Assembly (NCBI GenBank): GCA_019454105.1
Contig: CP075364.1
Span: forward strand, 1,119,362-1,183,361
Reading direction: 5' to 3'
Length of the DNA: 64,000 nucleotides
From: Fimbriimonadaceae bacterium
Lineage (GTDB): Bacteria; Armatimonadota; Fimbriimonadia; Fimbriimonadales; Fimbriimonadaceae
Below the pieces are notes generated by a model. The model had not been told where the DNA came from and searched no databases. It was given only the letters and a program-made list of their open reading frames with translations. Positions within the stretch are counted from its first letter, which is position 1; the number at the start of each line of letters is the position of its first letter. The position numbers were made by a program, and so were the translations under genes. Shown one piece after another: positions 1 through 10,326 of this stretch.

Positions 1-147
1 GTACTCGGACGGCCTCCGGTCGCGCATGTTGGGCCCGTGCTGGCCGGGCGGATAGGGCCGCTTGCTCGAAGGGCACTTGGTCTGGCCCCAGATGTTAAAG
101 CCGACTTTGCGGCAGATGTCGCTTCTTCTTCCTCGGTATGTCGCCAT
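1..147 (-). CDS. rpsD: 30S ribosomal protein S4 (N-terminal part, runs off window)
   Basis: Translating the minus strand from the ATG at 147 gives 49 residues that run off the left edge. They begin MATYRGRRSDICRKVG and continue with KRPYPPGQHG, the conserved N-terminus of ribosomal protein S4, with cysteines at residues 12 and 25. S4 binds 16S rRNA early in assembly of the small subunit and often represses its own operon. The gene is divergent from gyrA. An AAAGG about 15 nt upstream is only a weak Shine-Dalgarno candidate. Identification is firm because the PYPPGQHG block is diagnostic. The missing part lies left of the window. Confidence 0.9.
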   Translation of the reverse strand, partial: MATYRGRRSDICRKVGFNIWGQTKCPSSKRPYPPGQHGPNMRDRRPSEY

Positions 148-373
148 GCTGTGCTTTCAGCCTTTCCAGTAGGTTTCGCGCCGCGAACCGGCCGGTGCCG
201 GACACGGGCGGGCGTGAGCGAGGAGTATGGCAGATACGGCCCTTGAGTTCGCGGGACTCTGGCCCGCCCGCCCCGGCCAAGCCTCGGGGCAGAGGGTAAC
301 CTCTCCTTAACAAGGGCGGGACCGGTGCGCGAGGCGCCCCTGGCCCGTCTTGGATCCTGAGGGTACTCCGACC
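148..373. other. Divergent intergenic region rpsD / gyrA
   Basis: This 226-bp stretch separates the divergent rpsD and gyrA starts and must hold both promoters. No -35/-10 pair is convincing. The only clear start signal is a GAGGG at 359-363, 10 nt before the GTG at 374. A GGTTACC-type palindrome near 295-302 was noted without assigning a function. Confidence 0.4.
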
Positions 374-2830
<2,457 letters not shown>

Positions 2831-2863
2831 CACCAGGGGCCTGGCCGAGCCCCCACCCCCTAG

Positions 2864-2890
2864 CCCCCTCCCCCGTAACGGGGGAGGGGG
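2864..2890. repeat. GC-rich palindromic repeat, copy 1
   Basis: This is a perfect 12-bp inverted repeat: CCCCCTCCCCCG, a 3-nt TAA loop, and CGGGGGAGGGGG. It sits 33 bp after the gyrA stop and just beyond the end of the convergent SnoaL-like gene. Near-identical copies occur at 5179 and 11347. Its place between convergent gene ends would suit a bidirectional terminator or a dispersed REP-like element; neither role is proven. Confidence 0.85.
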
Positions 2891-2897
2891 AACTGGC

Positions 2898-3293
2898 TCA
2901 GGAGCCCATGAAGAACCGGGCTTCGCTGATCTTGCCGTCCTTGACGGTGTAGAGCGCGGTCTCCTTCATCTCGTGCCGCTGGCCTGCCATGGGGCCTTCT
3001 TTGAAGGTGCAGTCCATCCACATCTCGACCGCGAACTGGTCGCCGTTGGAGCGCGGCTCGCCGACGCCGCCGCTATGGAACTCATAGCTTTGCATGAACT
3101 TGGCGACCGCTTCTTTGATGGTCGCCTTGCCTTGGGAAACCGGCGACGAACCGTCGAACGAGAACGGTTCGACGTGGCGGACATCATCGGCATAGAACTT
3201 GTCGATGGCCTCGGCGTCCTTGCCCTCCTTCAACAGGGAGCAGAACTCTTCGGCGAGGGACTGAGTGGGTGATTTTGGCATCGTGTCGGGCAT
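2898..3293 (-). CDS. SnoaL-like / NTF2-fold protein
   Basis: The 131-residue product has the layout of the SnoaL-like NTF2-fold family: an early helical part (EEFCSLLKEGKDAEAIDKFY), then alternating strands ending LYTVKDGKISEARFFMGS, the typical final strand. Such proteins form a small cone-shaped alpha+beta barrel and include polyketide cyclases, isomerases and many of unknown role. No catalytic residue can be assigned with confidence. The frame is open further upstream, but that stretch is low in conserved character. The ATG at 3293 is preferred, with another ATG at 3281. It converges on gyrA across palindromic repeat copy 1. The substrate is unknown. Confidence 0.75.
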   Translation of the reverse strand: MPDTMPKSPTQSLAEEFCSLLKEGKDAEAIDKFYADDVRHVEPFSFDGSSPVSQGKATIKEAVAKFMQSYEFHSGGVGEPRSNGDQFAVEMWMDCTFKEGPMAGQRHEMKETALYTVKDGKISEARFFMGS

Positions 3294-3400
3294 ATGAGAA
3301 CTGTACCGGTCGGAAGCCTGCGTTGCCAGGGCAGGCCCCTGCCCCGGACCGACGGGGTGCCTTCGGCTTCGGATTGGAACCCGGACAGGCGCGCGGCCAG

Positions 3401-3406
3401 TACTAT
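3401..3406 (+). promoter_or_regulatory. -10-like box TACTAT, leaderless start of the M28 peptidase
   Basis: TACTAT ends 8 nt before the ATG at 3415, so transcription would begin at or next to the start codon. No Shine-Dalgarno sequence is present. It belongs to the recurrent pattern described in the findings. Confidence 0.55.
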
Positions 3407-3414
3407 TTAGGGTC

Positions 3415-5145
3415 ATGACCGCCGCACCCATCCTTTGGGCGCTGCTGCTCGCCCAGTCAGCCCCCGCGCAAACCCGCTACGACCTCAACGCGACGGCACT
3501 CGAACAGCACGTCCGGTTCTTGGCCGACCCGGCCCAAGAAGGCCGGTTGACCCTGTATCCCGGAGAGCACAAGGCGGCGGAGTACATCGCCAAGAAGTTC
3601 CGTGAGGCCGGGCTCCAGGAGGGCCCCAACCCCGGGTTCCTGCACGAATACGACATCACGATCAACGTCAGGCCGACGCCGGGGCAAGCCCTGAAGCTGA
3701 CTTTCGACGATGGCCGTACGGTCGAACTCACCGCGGGGGCTGACTTCGCCCCGTTGAGCGGCACCGCCACGGTCGAGGGAGCGACCGGCAAGCTCGTGTT
3801 CGTCGGGCAGGGCCTGGTGACCGAGGAGCGCGACGATTATGCCGGGGTCGACGCGACCGGAAAATTTGTGCTCGTGCTCCGCACCCAGCGCGAAGGTGAG
3901 CCCCGGGTGACCCCGCGCCAAGTCGCGATGGCGGCGAAAGCGAAGGGCGCGATCGGGGTCGTGATGATCGGCCCGCAGGTCGAAGGAGGGAGCGAGCTTC
4001 CCCGGCCATCTCGGCCGAGCGGCGTCCCTGGCGATTTGAACCTCGCCGCAGTCGGAGTGAGCGCGCGGTTCTCTGAAGCGATCACGGGCATGGAGTTCGC
4101 CGCCTTGAACTCGGTCGGGATGAGCCCGGCCCGCGAGCTTCCGGTGAGCCTGACCCTCTCGACCGGCACTGAGCCGAACAAGGGCCGGGGCCGCAATGTG
4201 ATCGGCTACCTGCCCGGCCATGATCCGAAGCTCAAGGACGAGTTCATCGTCATCGGAGCCCACTACGACCACCTCGGCTGGGGTGAAGTGGGATCGCGCA
4301 CGGGCCGGGAGCTCATCCACTTTGGAGCGGACGACAACGCGAGCGGGACTTCGGGAGTGATCGAACTGGCGCGGTATTTCGCCAGCACGAAGAGCAACCG
4401 GCGGACGTTGGTGTTCCAACTTTATAGCGGCGAGGAGGTCGGTCTGATCGGTTCGAGCGCCTGGGTGAGGGACAACAGTGAGAAGATCGCGCGCACGACC
4501 GCGATGATCAACATGGACATGATCGGGCGGGTGCGAGAAGGCAAAGTGAGCGCGATGGGGACGAGCAGCAGCGTCGAATGGGAAAAGCTGCTCGCCGGGA
4601 TCGCCGTTCCTGGGTTGACGGTCAACCAAAGCCCGGCGATCGCCACCAACAGCGACCATGCGGCCTTCGCCCGGGCCCAAGTGCCGATCGTCTTCTTCCA
4701 TTCCGGGCTCCACGAGGAGTACCACACCGAGAAGGACACAGCCGACACGATCAATTTCGAAGGGATGCTCGGCACGGTCCGGGCGGTGGCGGAACTGGTG
4801 AAGCGGGTCGACGCCCGTGACGATCGGCTCGCCTGGAACCCTGAGGCGAGGATGGGCCAGCGGCAAGGTCAAGGCCAGGGCCGGGGCGTGAGGCTCGGCC
4901 TGCTCCCCGACATGAACGGCACTGGGCCGGGCGTGCTCCTCCAAGGAGTGGCCACGGACTCACCGGCGGCGAAGGCCGGGCTCAAAGCGGGCGACCGGGT
5001 GGTGAAGATCGGCGCGGCCGAGGTCAAGGACATGGAGTCGCTGCAAGCTTCGTTTGCTGGGCTCAGGGCGGGCCAGGCGGTCGAGATCGTGGTGATCCGG
5101 AACGGGGAGCGGCTCACCCTCTCGATCACCCCTGCGGCGCCATAG
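3415..5145 (+). CDS. Secreted M28-family zinc aminopeptidase with PDZ domain
   Basis: This is an exported metallopeptidase of 576 residues. The N-terminus is a short signal peptide cut near APAQ. Residues from about 100 to 240 resemble a PA insert. The catalytic M28 domain follows, with GAHYDHLGWG, the metal-ligand block ADDNASGTSG, the catalytic glutamate in YSGEEVGLIGS, INMDMIGR, and a final histidine region (GLHEEYHTEKDT). A C-terminal PDZ domain (VLLQGVATDSPAAKAGLKAGD) ends the chain. M28 enzymes remove N-terminal amino acids using two zinc ions. A -10-like box lies 8 nt before the ATG. Palindromic repeat copy 2 follows the gene. Confidence 0.92.
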   Translation: MTAAPILWALLLAQSAPAQTRYDLNATALEQHVRFLADPAQEGRLTLYPGEHKAAEYIAKKFREAGLQEGPNPGFLHEYDITINVRPTPGQALKLTFDDGRTVELTAGADFAPLSGTATVEGATGKLVFVGQGLVTEERDDYAGVDATGKFVLVLRTQREGEPRVTPRQVAMAAKAKGAIGVVMIGPQVEGGSELPRPSRPSGVPGDLNLAAVGVSARFSEAITGMEFAALNSVGMSPARELPVSLTLSTGTEPNKGRGRNVIGYLPGHDPKLKDEFIVIGAHYDHLGWGEVGSRTGRELIHFGADDNASGTSGVIELARYFASTKSNRRTLVFQLYSGEEVGLIGSSAWVRDNSEKIARTTAMINMDMIGRVREGKVSAMGTSSSVEWEKLLAGIAVPGLTVNQSPAIATNSDHAAFARAQVPIVFFHSGLHEEYHTEKDTADTINFEGMLGTVRAVAELVKRVDARDDRLAWNPEARMGQRQGQGQGRGVRLGLLPDMNGTGPGVLLQGVATDSPAAKAGLKAGDRVVKIGAAEVKDMESLQASFAGLRAGQAVEIVVIRNGERLTLSITPAAP

Positions 5146-5178
5146 GCCCTCCGGCTGCCGCGTTGCGTTCGACCGCAT

Positions 5179-5203
5179 CCCCTCCCCCGTTACGGGGGAG
5201 GGG
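5179..5203. repeat. GC-rich palindromic repeat, copy 2
   Basis: CCCCTCCCCCG, loop TTA, CGGGGGAGGGG: 11-bp arms with perfect pairing. It lies 33 bp after the M28 peptidase stop, the same distance as copy 1 from gyrA. The match in sequence and spacing points to a shared 3'-end role or a shared mobile origin. Confidence 0.85.
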
Positions 5204-5300
5204 GGAGGGGGTGATTCGGGGTTCGTGTTCCTTTGTCCAACGACCGGCCATTAGTGGCGGACTCGTGTCCGCGACCCCGATCGGGACGAGAGCGCGGCGT

Positions 5301-5306
5301 CATGAT
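5301..5306 (+). promoter_or_regulatory. -10-like box CATGAT before the 5313 transporter gene
   Basis: CATGAT is followed by TGAGGC and the ATG at 5313, a 6-nt spacing. The GAGG in the spacer could alternatively act as a short Shine-Dalgarno sequence. The same CATGAT plus 6-nt arrangement recurs before the gene at 40004. Confidence 0.4.
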
Positions 5307-5312
5307 TGAGGC

Positions 5313-6275
5313 ATGGATCGGCAGACCCTTGAACGGCGGCAGGTTTGGATCTACCTGGCCTCGATTCTTGGGGGTCTGGCGGTCGGAGGGGCGTGGCCGG
5401 GCCTCGCGAAGCCGTTTGAAGTTCTCCTTTGGCCGGTGCTGGCCGCGCTCTTGTTCGTGACCTTCCTCCAGGTGCCGCTCCTGCATGTGCGCGACGCGTT
5501 CCGGGACCGGCGGTTCGTTTCGGCGGTCTTGGTCGGAAACTTCTTGGTGTTGCCGGTTCTGGCATGGTTGCTCGCCGCTTGTCTGCCGGGCGAGCCTGAC
5601 CTCAGGCTTGGCGTGTTGCTCGTTCTCCTCGTGCCCTGCACCGATTGGTTTCTGCCATTCAATCAGTTGGGGGGCGGGGATGCGGCGCGGGCGGTGGCCC
5701 TGACTCCAGTCAACCTCTTACTCCAGCTGTTCCTGCTTCCCGGATATCTCTGGCTTATGGCGGGAACCGAGTTCGTCGCGGTCTTCTCGCCAGCCACGGC
5801 CTGGCCCGCGGGCTTGGTCGTGTTCGCCCCTCTGGCGGCCGCCGCCTTGGCCGAGCGCTGGATCGAGTCGAGAGGGGCCGCCCCCGGCCTCCGGGAGCGG
5901 TCAGGCTGGTGGACGGTGCCGCTGTTGGCGGTCGTCGTGTTCTTGATCGCCGGGGCGCAGGTCGTGGCAGTCCGTGACTCGCTGTTCCTGTTGCCTGCCG
6001 TTGTGCCTCTCTTCATCGCGTTCTTGTTGGCCGCAGCCTGGTTGGCACGGGTCATGGCCCGGTTCTACAGATTGCCCGTCGACCAAGGTCGGACGCTCGC
6101 TTTCAGCTTCGGGACGCGCAACTCGTTCGTGGTGCTGCCCTTGGCGCTGGCCCTTCCGCCTGGGTGGGAGGCGGTGGCGGTCGTGGTGGTGCTGCAGTCT
6201 TTGGTGGAACTGTTCGGTATGGCGGTGTTCGTGCGCTGGGTTCCTGAACGGTTGTTCCCGGAAGGGGCCCGTTGA
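5313..6275 (+). CDS. Arsenite-efflux / bile acid:sodium symporter superfamily transporter
   Basis: This is a 320-residue integral membrane protein with about ten hydrophobic segments. The signature block near residues 105-140 (LLVPCTDWFLPFNQLGGGDA, then ARAVALTPVNLLLQLFLLPG) matches the arsenic-resistance (ACR3-like) branch of the bile acid:sodium symporter superfamily. In that fold discontinuous helices cross within the membrane. Known members export arsenite or take up organic anions. No arsR, arsC or other resistance gene lies nearby, so the substrate is open. It stands alone, followed by a convergent sugar-metabolism operon. Confidence 0.75.
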   Translation: MDRQTLERRQVWIYLASILGGLAVGGAWPGLAKPFEVLLWPVLAALLFVTFLQVPLLHVRDAFRDRRFVSAVLVGNFLVLPVLAWLLAACLPGEPDLRLGVLLVLLVPCTDWFLPFNQLGGGDAARAVALTPVNLLLQLFLLPGYLWLMAGTEFVAVFSPATAWPAGLVVFAPLAAAALAERWIESRGAAPGLRERSGWWTVPLLAVVVFLIAGAQVVAVRDSLFLLPAVVPLFIAFLLAAAWLARVMARFYRLPVDQGRTLAFSFGTRNSFVVLPLALALPPGWEAVAVVVVLQSLVELFGMAVFVRWVPERLFPEGAR

Positions 6276-6352
6276 AAGGGAAACAGAGTGCCGGGCCAAG
6301 GCCCAGCGCTCCGGAAAGGGCACCGCAACAAGCGACCGGCCTTGAGACGCGA

Positions 6353-7210
6353 CTACAGTCCCAGAATCGCGTCCATCGCCTTGGAGGCGTTGGCGCACCG
6401 CACAGCAGGGGCATGGCGGTAGAGCGGGATCATCTCCGCCACGACCGGGCCCGAGTAGCCGATCTCCCGCAGGGCCGCCATCACCCCGGGCCAGTCCACA
6501 TCGCCCTCGAGAAGGTCGACAAACCCCTCGATCGTCCCCACCGCCCTTCGGAAGTCCTTGAAGTGCACGCCGACCACCCGGCGGCCCAGATGGCGGAGCC
6601 AGTCCTCGGCATGACCCAAGGGCAACAGGTTCGCCACATCGACATACGCCCCGACCCAGGGCGACCCGAACTGGTCGATGAACGCGGCCATTTCGCCAGG
6701 TGACAGCAAGAACTTGTTCCAGACGTTCTCGATCCCGATCCGCACGCCCAACCGCTCGGCCCCGCCAAGCACCGCCCGCAGGCCTTCGGTCGCGTGTGCC
6801 CAGACCTCGGCATACGGCTGGGCGGGCCGGGATGGCAGAAAGAACACATCGACCGAACCAGGAATGGTCAAGAGCGTCTTGGCCCCGAGCCAGTTGGCGA
6901 TTTGGAGCATCCGCCTCAGGTCTTCCTGGGCTTGCTCACGGGCAGCCGGGTCGGCGTCGCCGAGAGACCGGCCCCAGTAGAGCCCGCTCGCAAGACTGGG
7001 AAGGGCCACCCCAGCCTCTTCGGCCGCCGACGCCCAGCCCCGGCACTGGGCCTCAGTGGCATCGACCGGGAGCGCGCTCCCGACGTCGCCGACCGCCAGT
7101 TCTACGGCCGGGAACCCGTGCTCCTTGGCCTGGCGCATGAATTCGACAGGATCGAGCGAGCCCTCAAGCCCGCCAGGATACGACCAATAGTTGACCGACT
7201 TCAGGAGCAC
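6353..7210 (-). CDS. Sugar phosphate isomerase/epimerase-like TIM-barrel protein
   Basis: The 285-residue protein belongs to the AP-endonuclease-2-like TIM-barrel family (IolE/IolI and xylose-isomerase-like enzymes). Recognisable blocks are VELAVGD, the metal-ligand strand IGIENVWNKF with its glutamate, the VGAYVDVANL strand, VVGVHFKDF with a ligand histidine, and a closing GPVVAEMIP. These enzymes isomerise or epimerise sugars or inositol derivatives with a divalent metal. It starts at a GTG, 21 nt after the upstream permease gene, and is the last gene of the ABC-importer operon. This suggests it acts on the imported sugar. The exact substrate is unknown. Confidence 0.85.
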   Translation of the reverse strand: MLLKSVNYWSYPGGLEGSLDPVEFMRQAKEHGFPAVELAVGDVGSALPVDATEAQCRGWASAAEEAGVALPSLASGLYWGRSLGDADPAAREQAQEDLRRMLQIANWLGAKTLLTIPGSVDVFFLPSRPAQPYAEVWAHATEGLRAVLGGAERLGVRIGIENVWNKFLLSPGEMAAFIDQFGSPWVGAYVDVANLLPLGHAEDWLRHLGRRVVGVHFKDFRRAVGTIEGFVDLLEGDVDWPGVMAALREIGYSGPVVAEMIPLYRHAPAVRCANASKAMDAILGL

Positions 7211-7231
7211 GGTTCAACTTACCCAAAGCCG

Positions 7232-8053
7232 CTATCCCTTCACGGCACCAGCGAGCATGACCTCGTGGATCTTGTCCTTGAAGACCCAATAGACGGCCAT
7301 GACGGGCAGCATCACGATGACGAGCCCGGCGAAGAGCGTCCCCCAGTTGGCCTGATATTCCGTCCGAAGGACGACGTCGGCCAAGCCGAGCGGCAGCGTG
7401 CGGTTCTCGTCTCGCGACAGAAGCACGAGGGCGAGCGGGTACTCGTTCCAGAGGCCGATGGCGTTGAAGACCGCCACAACCAGCACCCCGGGACGGGCCA
7501 GCGGGAACATGACCCGCCAGAACGTGCGACCGTGTCCGCACCCATCAAGCATGGCCGCCTCCATCAGCTCGTTTGGAAGGCGCTGGAAGAAGCCGGTCAG
7601 CACGAAGACGGTGAAGCTGAGCGAATAGGAAACATAGACCAAGACAAGCCCGATCATCGTGTCGAGGAGCCCAAACTCGCTCATGAGGAGGAACAGCGGC
7701 ACCGCGACCAAAAAATTGGGGAACATCATCCCGGCCAGGAACATGCCGAAGAGGCCTTTGGAGCCCCAGAACGTGTATTTGGCGAAGACATAGGCGGCCA
7801 TCGCCCCGATCGGGATCAGGACGAGGAGCGTCCCGACCGTCGCGACCACCGAGTTCAAGAAGTAGCGCGAGATCCCGGCCTGGCTCCAAGCGTCGGCATA
7901 GTTCTGCCATTGGGGCGAAGCGGGGAGGCCCCAAGGATTAGAGAAGACCTCGGAGCCGGTCTTGAGAGAGCCCACCAGCACCCAGACCAAGGGAACGAGG
8001 ACGACGAGCGCATAAAGGGCTAGACCAAGGCCCGCGCCCAAGGCTCGCCTCAC
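7232..8053 (-). CDS. Carbohydrate ABC transporter permease, MalG type
   Basis: This is a 273-residue inner-membrane permease with six predicted helices. The cytoplasmic EAA loop reads EAAMLDGCGHGRTFWRVMFP and contacts the ATPase. MalG-type permeases pair with a MalF-type partner, here the gene immediately upstream, with a 4-nt overlap that implies translational coupling. The signature early segment is GSLKTGSEVFSNPWGLP. No ATP-binding subunit is encoded in the window; in many bacteria a shared MsmK/UgpC-type ATPase encoded elsewhere energises such importers. Confidence 0.9.
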   Translation of the reverse strand: MRRALGAGLGLALYALVVLVPLVWVLVGSLKTGSEVFSNPWGLPASPQWQNYADAWSQAGISRYFLNSVVATVGTLLVLIPIGAMAAYVFAKYTFWGSKGLFGMFLAGMMFPNFLVAVPLFLLMSEFGLLDTMIGLVLVYVSYSLSFTVFVLTGFFQRLPNELMEAAMLDGCGHGRTFWRVMFPLARPGVLVVAVFNAIGLWNEYPLALVLLSRDENRTLPLGLADVVLRTEYQANWGTLFAGLVIVMLPVMAVYWVFKDKIHEVMLAGAVKG

Positions 8054-8940
8054 GATCGGGCTCCCTCTGGGTCATGTCGAAACCAGAAGAGGACCAGGGC
8101 CGTGACCGCCATGGTCAGCACGAACACGACCACGGCCTGGGCGCTGGCGAGGCCGAACGTGCCGTTCTCAAACCCGAGTTCATAGAGGTAGGTCAGCACG
8201 ACCTCGGTCGCGCGGTCGGGATCGCCGCCTCGAGTCATGAGGAAGACCAAGGCGAATAGGTTGACGACGTTGATCACGACATAGGCGACAGCCACCCGCT
8301 TCACCGACCACAGCATCGGCCAGGTCACGAGCCGGAACCGCCGCCAGCCTTGGGCCCCATCGAGCTCCGCCGCCTCGTTCACTTCGCTTGGCACCGACCG
8401 GAGACCCGCCAGGAAAAGCATCACATAAAAGCCCAGGGCCCACCAGACGAAGGCGGCGGTGACGCTGGGGAGGGCCGTCACACTGGTTCCGAGCAGGCCC
8501 GCTGGGGCGACGTCACCGCCCCAAACCGCGGCCCCGGCCCCGATCAGGCCGAACGAAGGGTTGTAAAGAAACTTCCAGATGATCGCGACTGCGACGAGCG
8601 AAACGACCTGGGGAAACAGGAACACGCCACGAAGGAACCGGGCGAACCGGCCACTGTGCTGGAGCAGATGGGCGATCCCCACCCCGAGGGCCACGAGACT
8701 GAGCCCACCGAACACGAGCACCCAGCCAGAATTTCGCAGGGATTGCCAGAAGGCGTCGCTCCGGAAGAGAGTCTCAAAATTCCGGAGACCGATGTCGGTG
8801 CGAGTGGTCGAGACGCCGCTCCACTGATACCGCGAGTCGTTGAACGCCTGGAGGAGGGGCCAAACGAGGAAGAGGGCGTACAGCAAGACCGAGGGGGCCA
8901 TGAAGGCCGCGATGAAGGCGCGCCGAGAGACCTGCTTCAT
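8050..8940 (-). CDS. Carbohydrate ABC transporter permease, MalF type
   Basis: This is a 296-residue membrane permease. A short basic N-terminus (MKQVSRRAF) leads into the first helix, typical of the shorter MalF/UgpA-like subunits without the large periplasmic loop. The EAA motif is EVNEAAELDGAQGWRRFRLV. It overlaps the MalG-type gene by 4 nt and lies 13 nt after the binding-protein gene, so the three genes are one operon. Together they form the translocation pore for a sugar delivered by the adjacent lipoprotein. Confidence 0.9.
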   Translation of the reverse strand: MKQVSRRAFIAAFMAPSVLLYALFLVWPLLQAFNDSRYQWSGVSTTRTDIGLRNFETLFRSDAFWQSLRNSGWVLVFGGLSLVALGVGIAHLLQHSGRFARFLRGVFLFPQVVSLVAVAIIWKFLYNPSFGLIGAGAAVWGGDVAPAGLLGTSVTALPSVTAAFVWWALGFYVMLFLAGLRSVPSEVNEAAELDGAQGWRRFRLVTWPMLWSVKRVAVAYVVINVVNLFALVFLMTRGGDPDRATEVVLTYLYELGFENGTFGLASAQAVVVFVLTMAVTALVLFWFRHDPEGARS

Positions 8941-8953
8941 CGCGGCCCGCGCC

Positions 8954-10270
8954 CTAGCCCGCCACCTTGTGCTTGGTGACGGTCTCGTCGCGGCGCACGG
9001 CCTCGGCCACTCTCTCGACCCGGTCGCAGAAGGCTCTCGGCGTGGTCTCGCCGTTCAGCATCGCGGTCAGAGCATTCTCGATCTCTTTGTTGAACGCCGG
9101 GTACCACTGGCGGTACTGGACGGCCCAGACCGACTTGGCAGCCTTGACCGCCGCAGCTGGCTTCACAAGAACCTCTGGGAGGGCGACGCCTTCGTCCGAG
9201 CCTTTGATCGACATGAGCGTGCCTTTCTGTTCGACGAACTGGCGGGCCTTGGTCACGGAAGTCATGTACTTGAAGAACTCGATGGCCTTGTCGGACTGGC
9301 GGGCCTTCGACGGCACCATCCAGGGCTCGATCCCGATCAGAACTGAGGTCGGGTCGCCCTTGCCGCCAGGGGCGGCGGGGGGAAGGAAGAACTCCATCTT
9401 GGGTGCCGGGTTCATCGTCTTGGTCTGCTCGGCCATTTCCGAAGAGAGCCAACTGCCGCACGGCACCATGCCCGCCTTGCCGAGCAAGAACTGCATCTGA
9501 GCTTCGGTATGGCTCATGGCGACGGCGCCCTTCTGCAAATAGCCCGACTTGTTCAGCTCGTCGATCATTTCGGCGGCACGAAGCATGGCCGGCGAGCTCC
9601 AGGCCCCGGGCTCGAGGTTCTGGGCGGCGTCCACCGCCTCCTTCCCACCCACGCTCATGGCCCAGGGAAGGAGCATGCCGTCGATCATGTAATAAGGGTA
9701 CTGGCCCTGGTAAGTGATGGGGGCGATTCCCTTCGCCTTCATCTTCTCGCACAGCGCGAGGAGCTCGTCCCAGGTCTTGGGGACGGACCAACCGTTGGCC
9801 TTAAAGACCTCAGGGTTGTGCCACCAGCCATAGACCATCATGTAATAGGGCAGCATCCAGGTCTTGCCGTCCTGTTGGCAGAGCTTGAGGAGGTTCGGGT
9901 CGAACGTGTCGCGCCAGGTTCCTCCGCCTTCATAGGGCTTGCCGTCCAAGGCCTCGTCGAGCGCCATGAGCTGGCCCTCGGCCACCAGCGCCCAGTGGTC
10001 CATGCCCCAACCAGGGAACGCCAAATCCGGGGGTGTGCCGCCCACGAACCTGGGCCGGAGTTGCTCCCAGACGCGAGGGCTGCCCCAGACCATGACTTCG
10101 ACCCCTGTCTTCTCCTTGAACTCTTTGCCGGCTTGGACGTAAAAGTCCGTGTCGTATCCGCCCTTGAAAGCGGCGACGTCAAGGATGTTCGCCGCGTTGT
10201 TGGTCGGGTCGCCGGAGTTGCCACAACCCAGGGCCGCGACAAGGGCCAATGTCCAGATCCACCGTCTCAT
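8954..10270 (-). CDS. Extracellular sugar-binding lipoprotein of ABC importer
   Basis: This is a 438-residue family-1 solute-binding protein. The ATG at 10270 gives a clean lipoprotein signal (MRRWIWTLALVAALGCGN) with Cys16 as the probable lipidation site. A longer frame adds 16 residues without signal character. Later blocks fit the sugar-binding group: FKEKTGVEVMVWGS, GTPPDLAFPGWGMDHW and WWHNPEVFKANGWSVPKTWDE. It would capture a carbohydrate and pass it to the two permeases downstream. A TATCAT box lies 12 nt upstream. The gene is divergent from the dehydrogenase at 10327, so the 56-bp gap may be co-regulated. The ligand is not predictable from motifs. Confidence 0.88.
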   Translation of the reverse strand: MRRWIWTLALVAALGCGNSGDPTNNAANILDVAAFKGGYDTDFYVQAGKEFKEKTGVEVMVWGSPRVWEQLRPRFVGGTPPDLAFPGWGMDHWALVAEGQLMALDEALDGKPYEGGGTWRDTFDPNLLKLCQQDGKTWMLPYYMMVYGWWHNPEVFKANGWSVPKTWDELLALCEKMKAKGIAPITYQGQYPYYMIDGMLLPWAMSVGGKEAVDAAQNLEPGAWSSPAMLRAAEMIDELNKSGYLQKGAVAMSHTEAQMQFLLGKAGMVPCGSWLSSEMAEQTKTMNPAPKMEFFLPPAAPGGKGDPTSVLIGIEPWMVPSKARQSDKAIEFFKYMTSVTKARQFVEQKGTLMSIKGSDEGVALPEVLVKPAAAVKAAKSVWAVQYRQWYPAFNKEIENALTAMLNGETTPRAFCDRVERVAEAVRRDETVTKHKVAG

Positions 10271-10313
10271 TTGGTGCCGCCTATGATACGCGCAAGCGGC
10301 CCCAGAACGGGCG

Positions 10314-10319
10314 TACAAT
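10314..10319 (+). promoter_or_regulatory. -10-like box TACAAT, leaderless start of dehydrogenase
   Basis: TACAAT is followed by 7 nt and then the ATG at 10327. The hexamer is one base from the sigma-70 consensus, and no Shine-Dalgarno sequence is visible. This spacing fixes the start at 10327 rather than the longer frame beginning at 10249. Confidence 0.6.
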
Positions 10320-10326
10320 CGACGCG

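Noticed and set aside
350-373. TTG start for gyrA eight codons upstream
   Set aside because: It lacks a Shine-Dalgarno sequence and the extra residues are not part of GyrA. GTG 374 has GAGGG 10 nt upstream. It remains possible.
3457-4944. 495-codon minus-strand frame opposite the M28 peptidase
   Set aside because: The composition (many His, Arg, Pro, Val) is that of a complementary-strand shadow. The plus strand encodes all the M28 and PDZ motifs.
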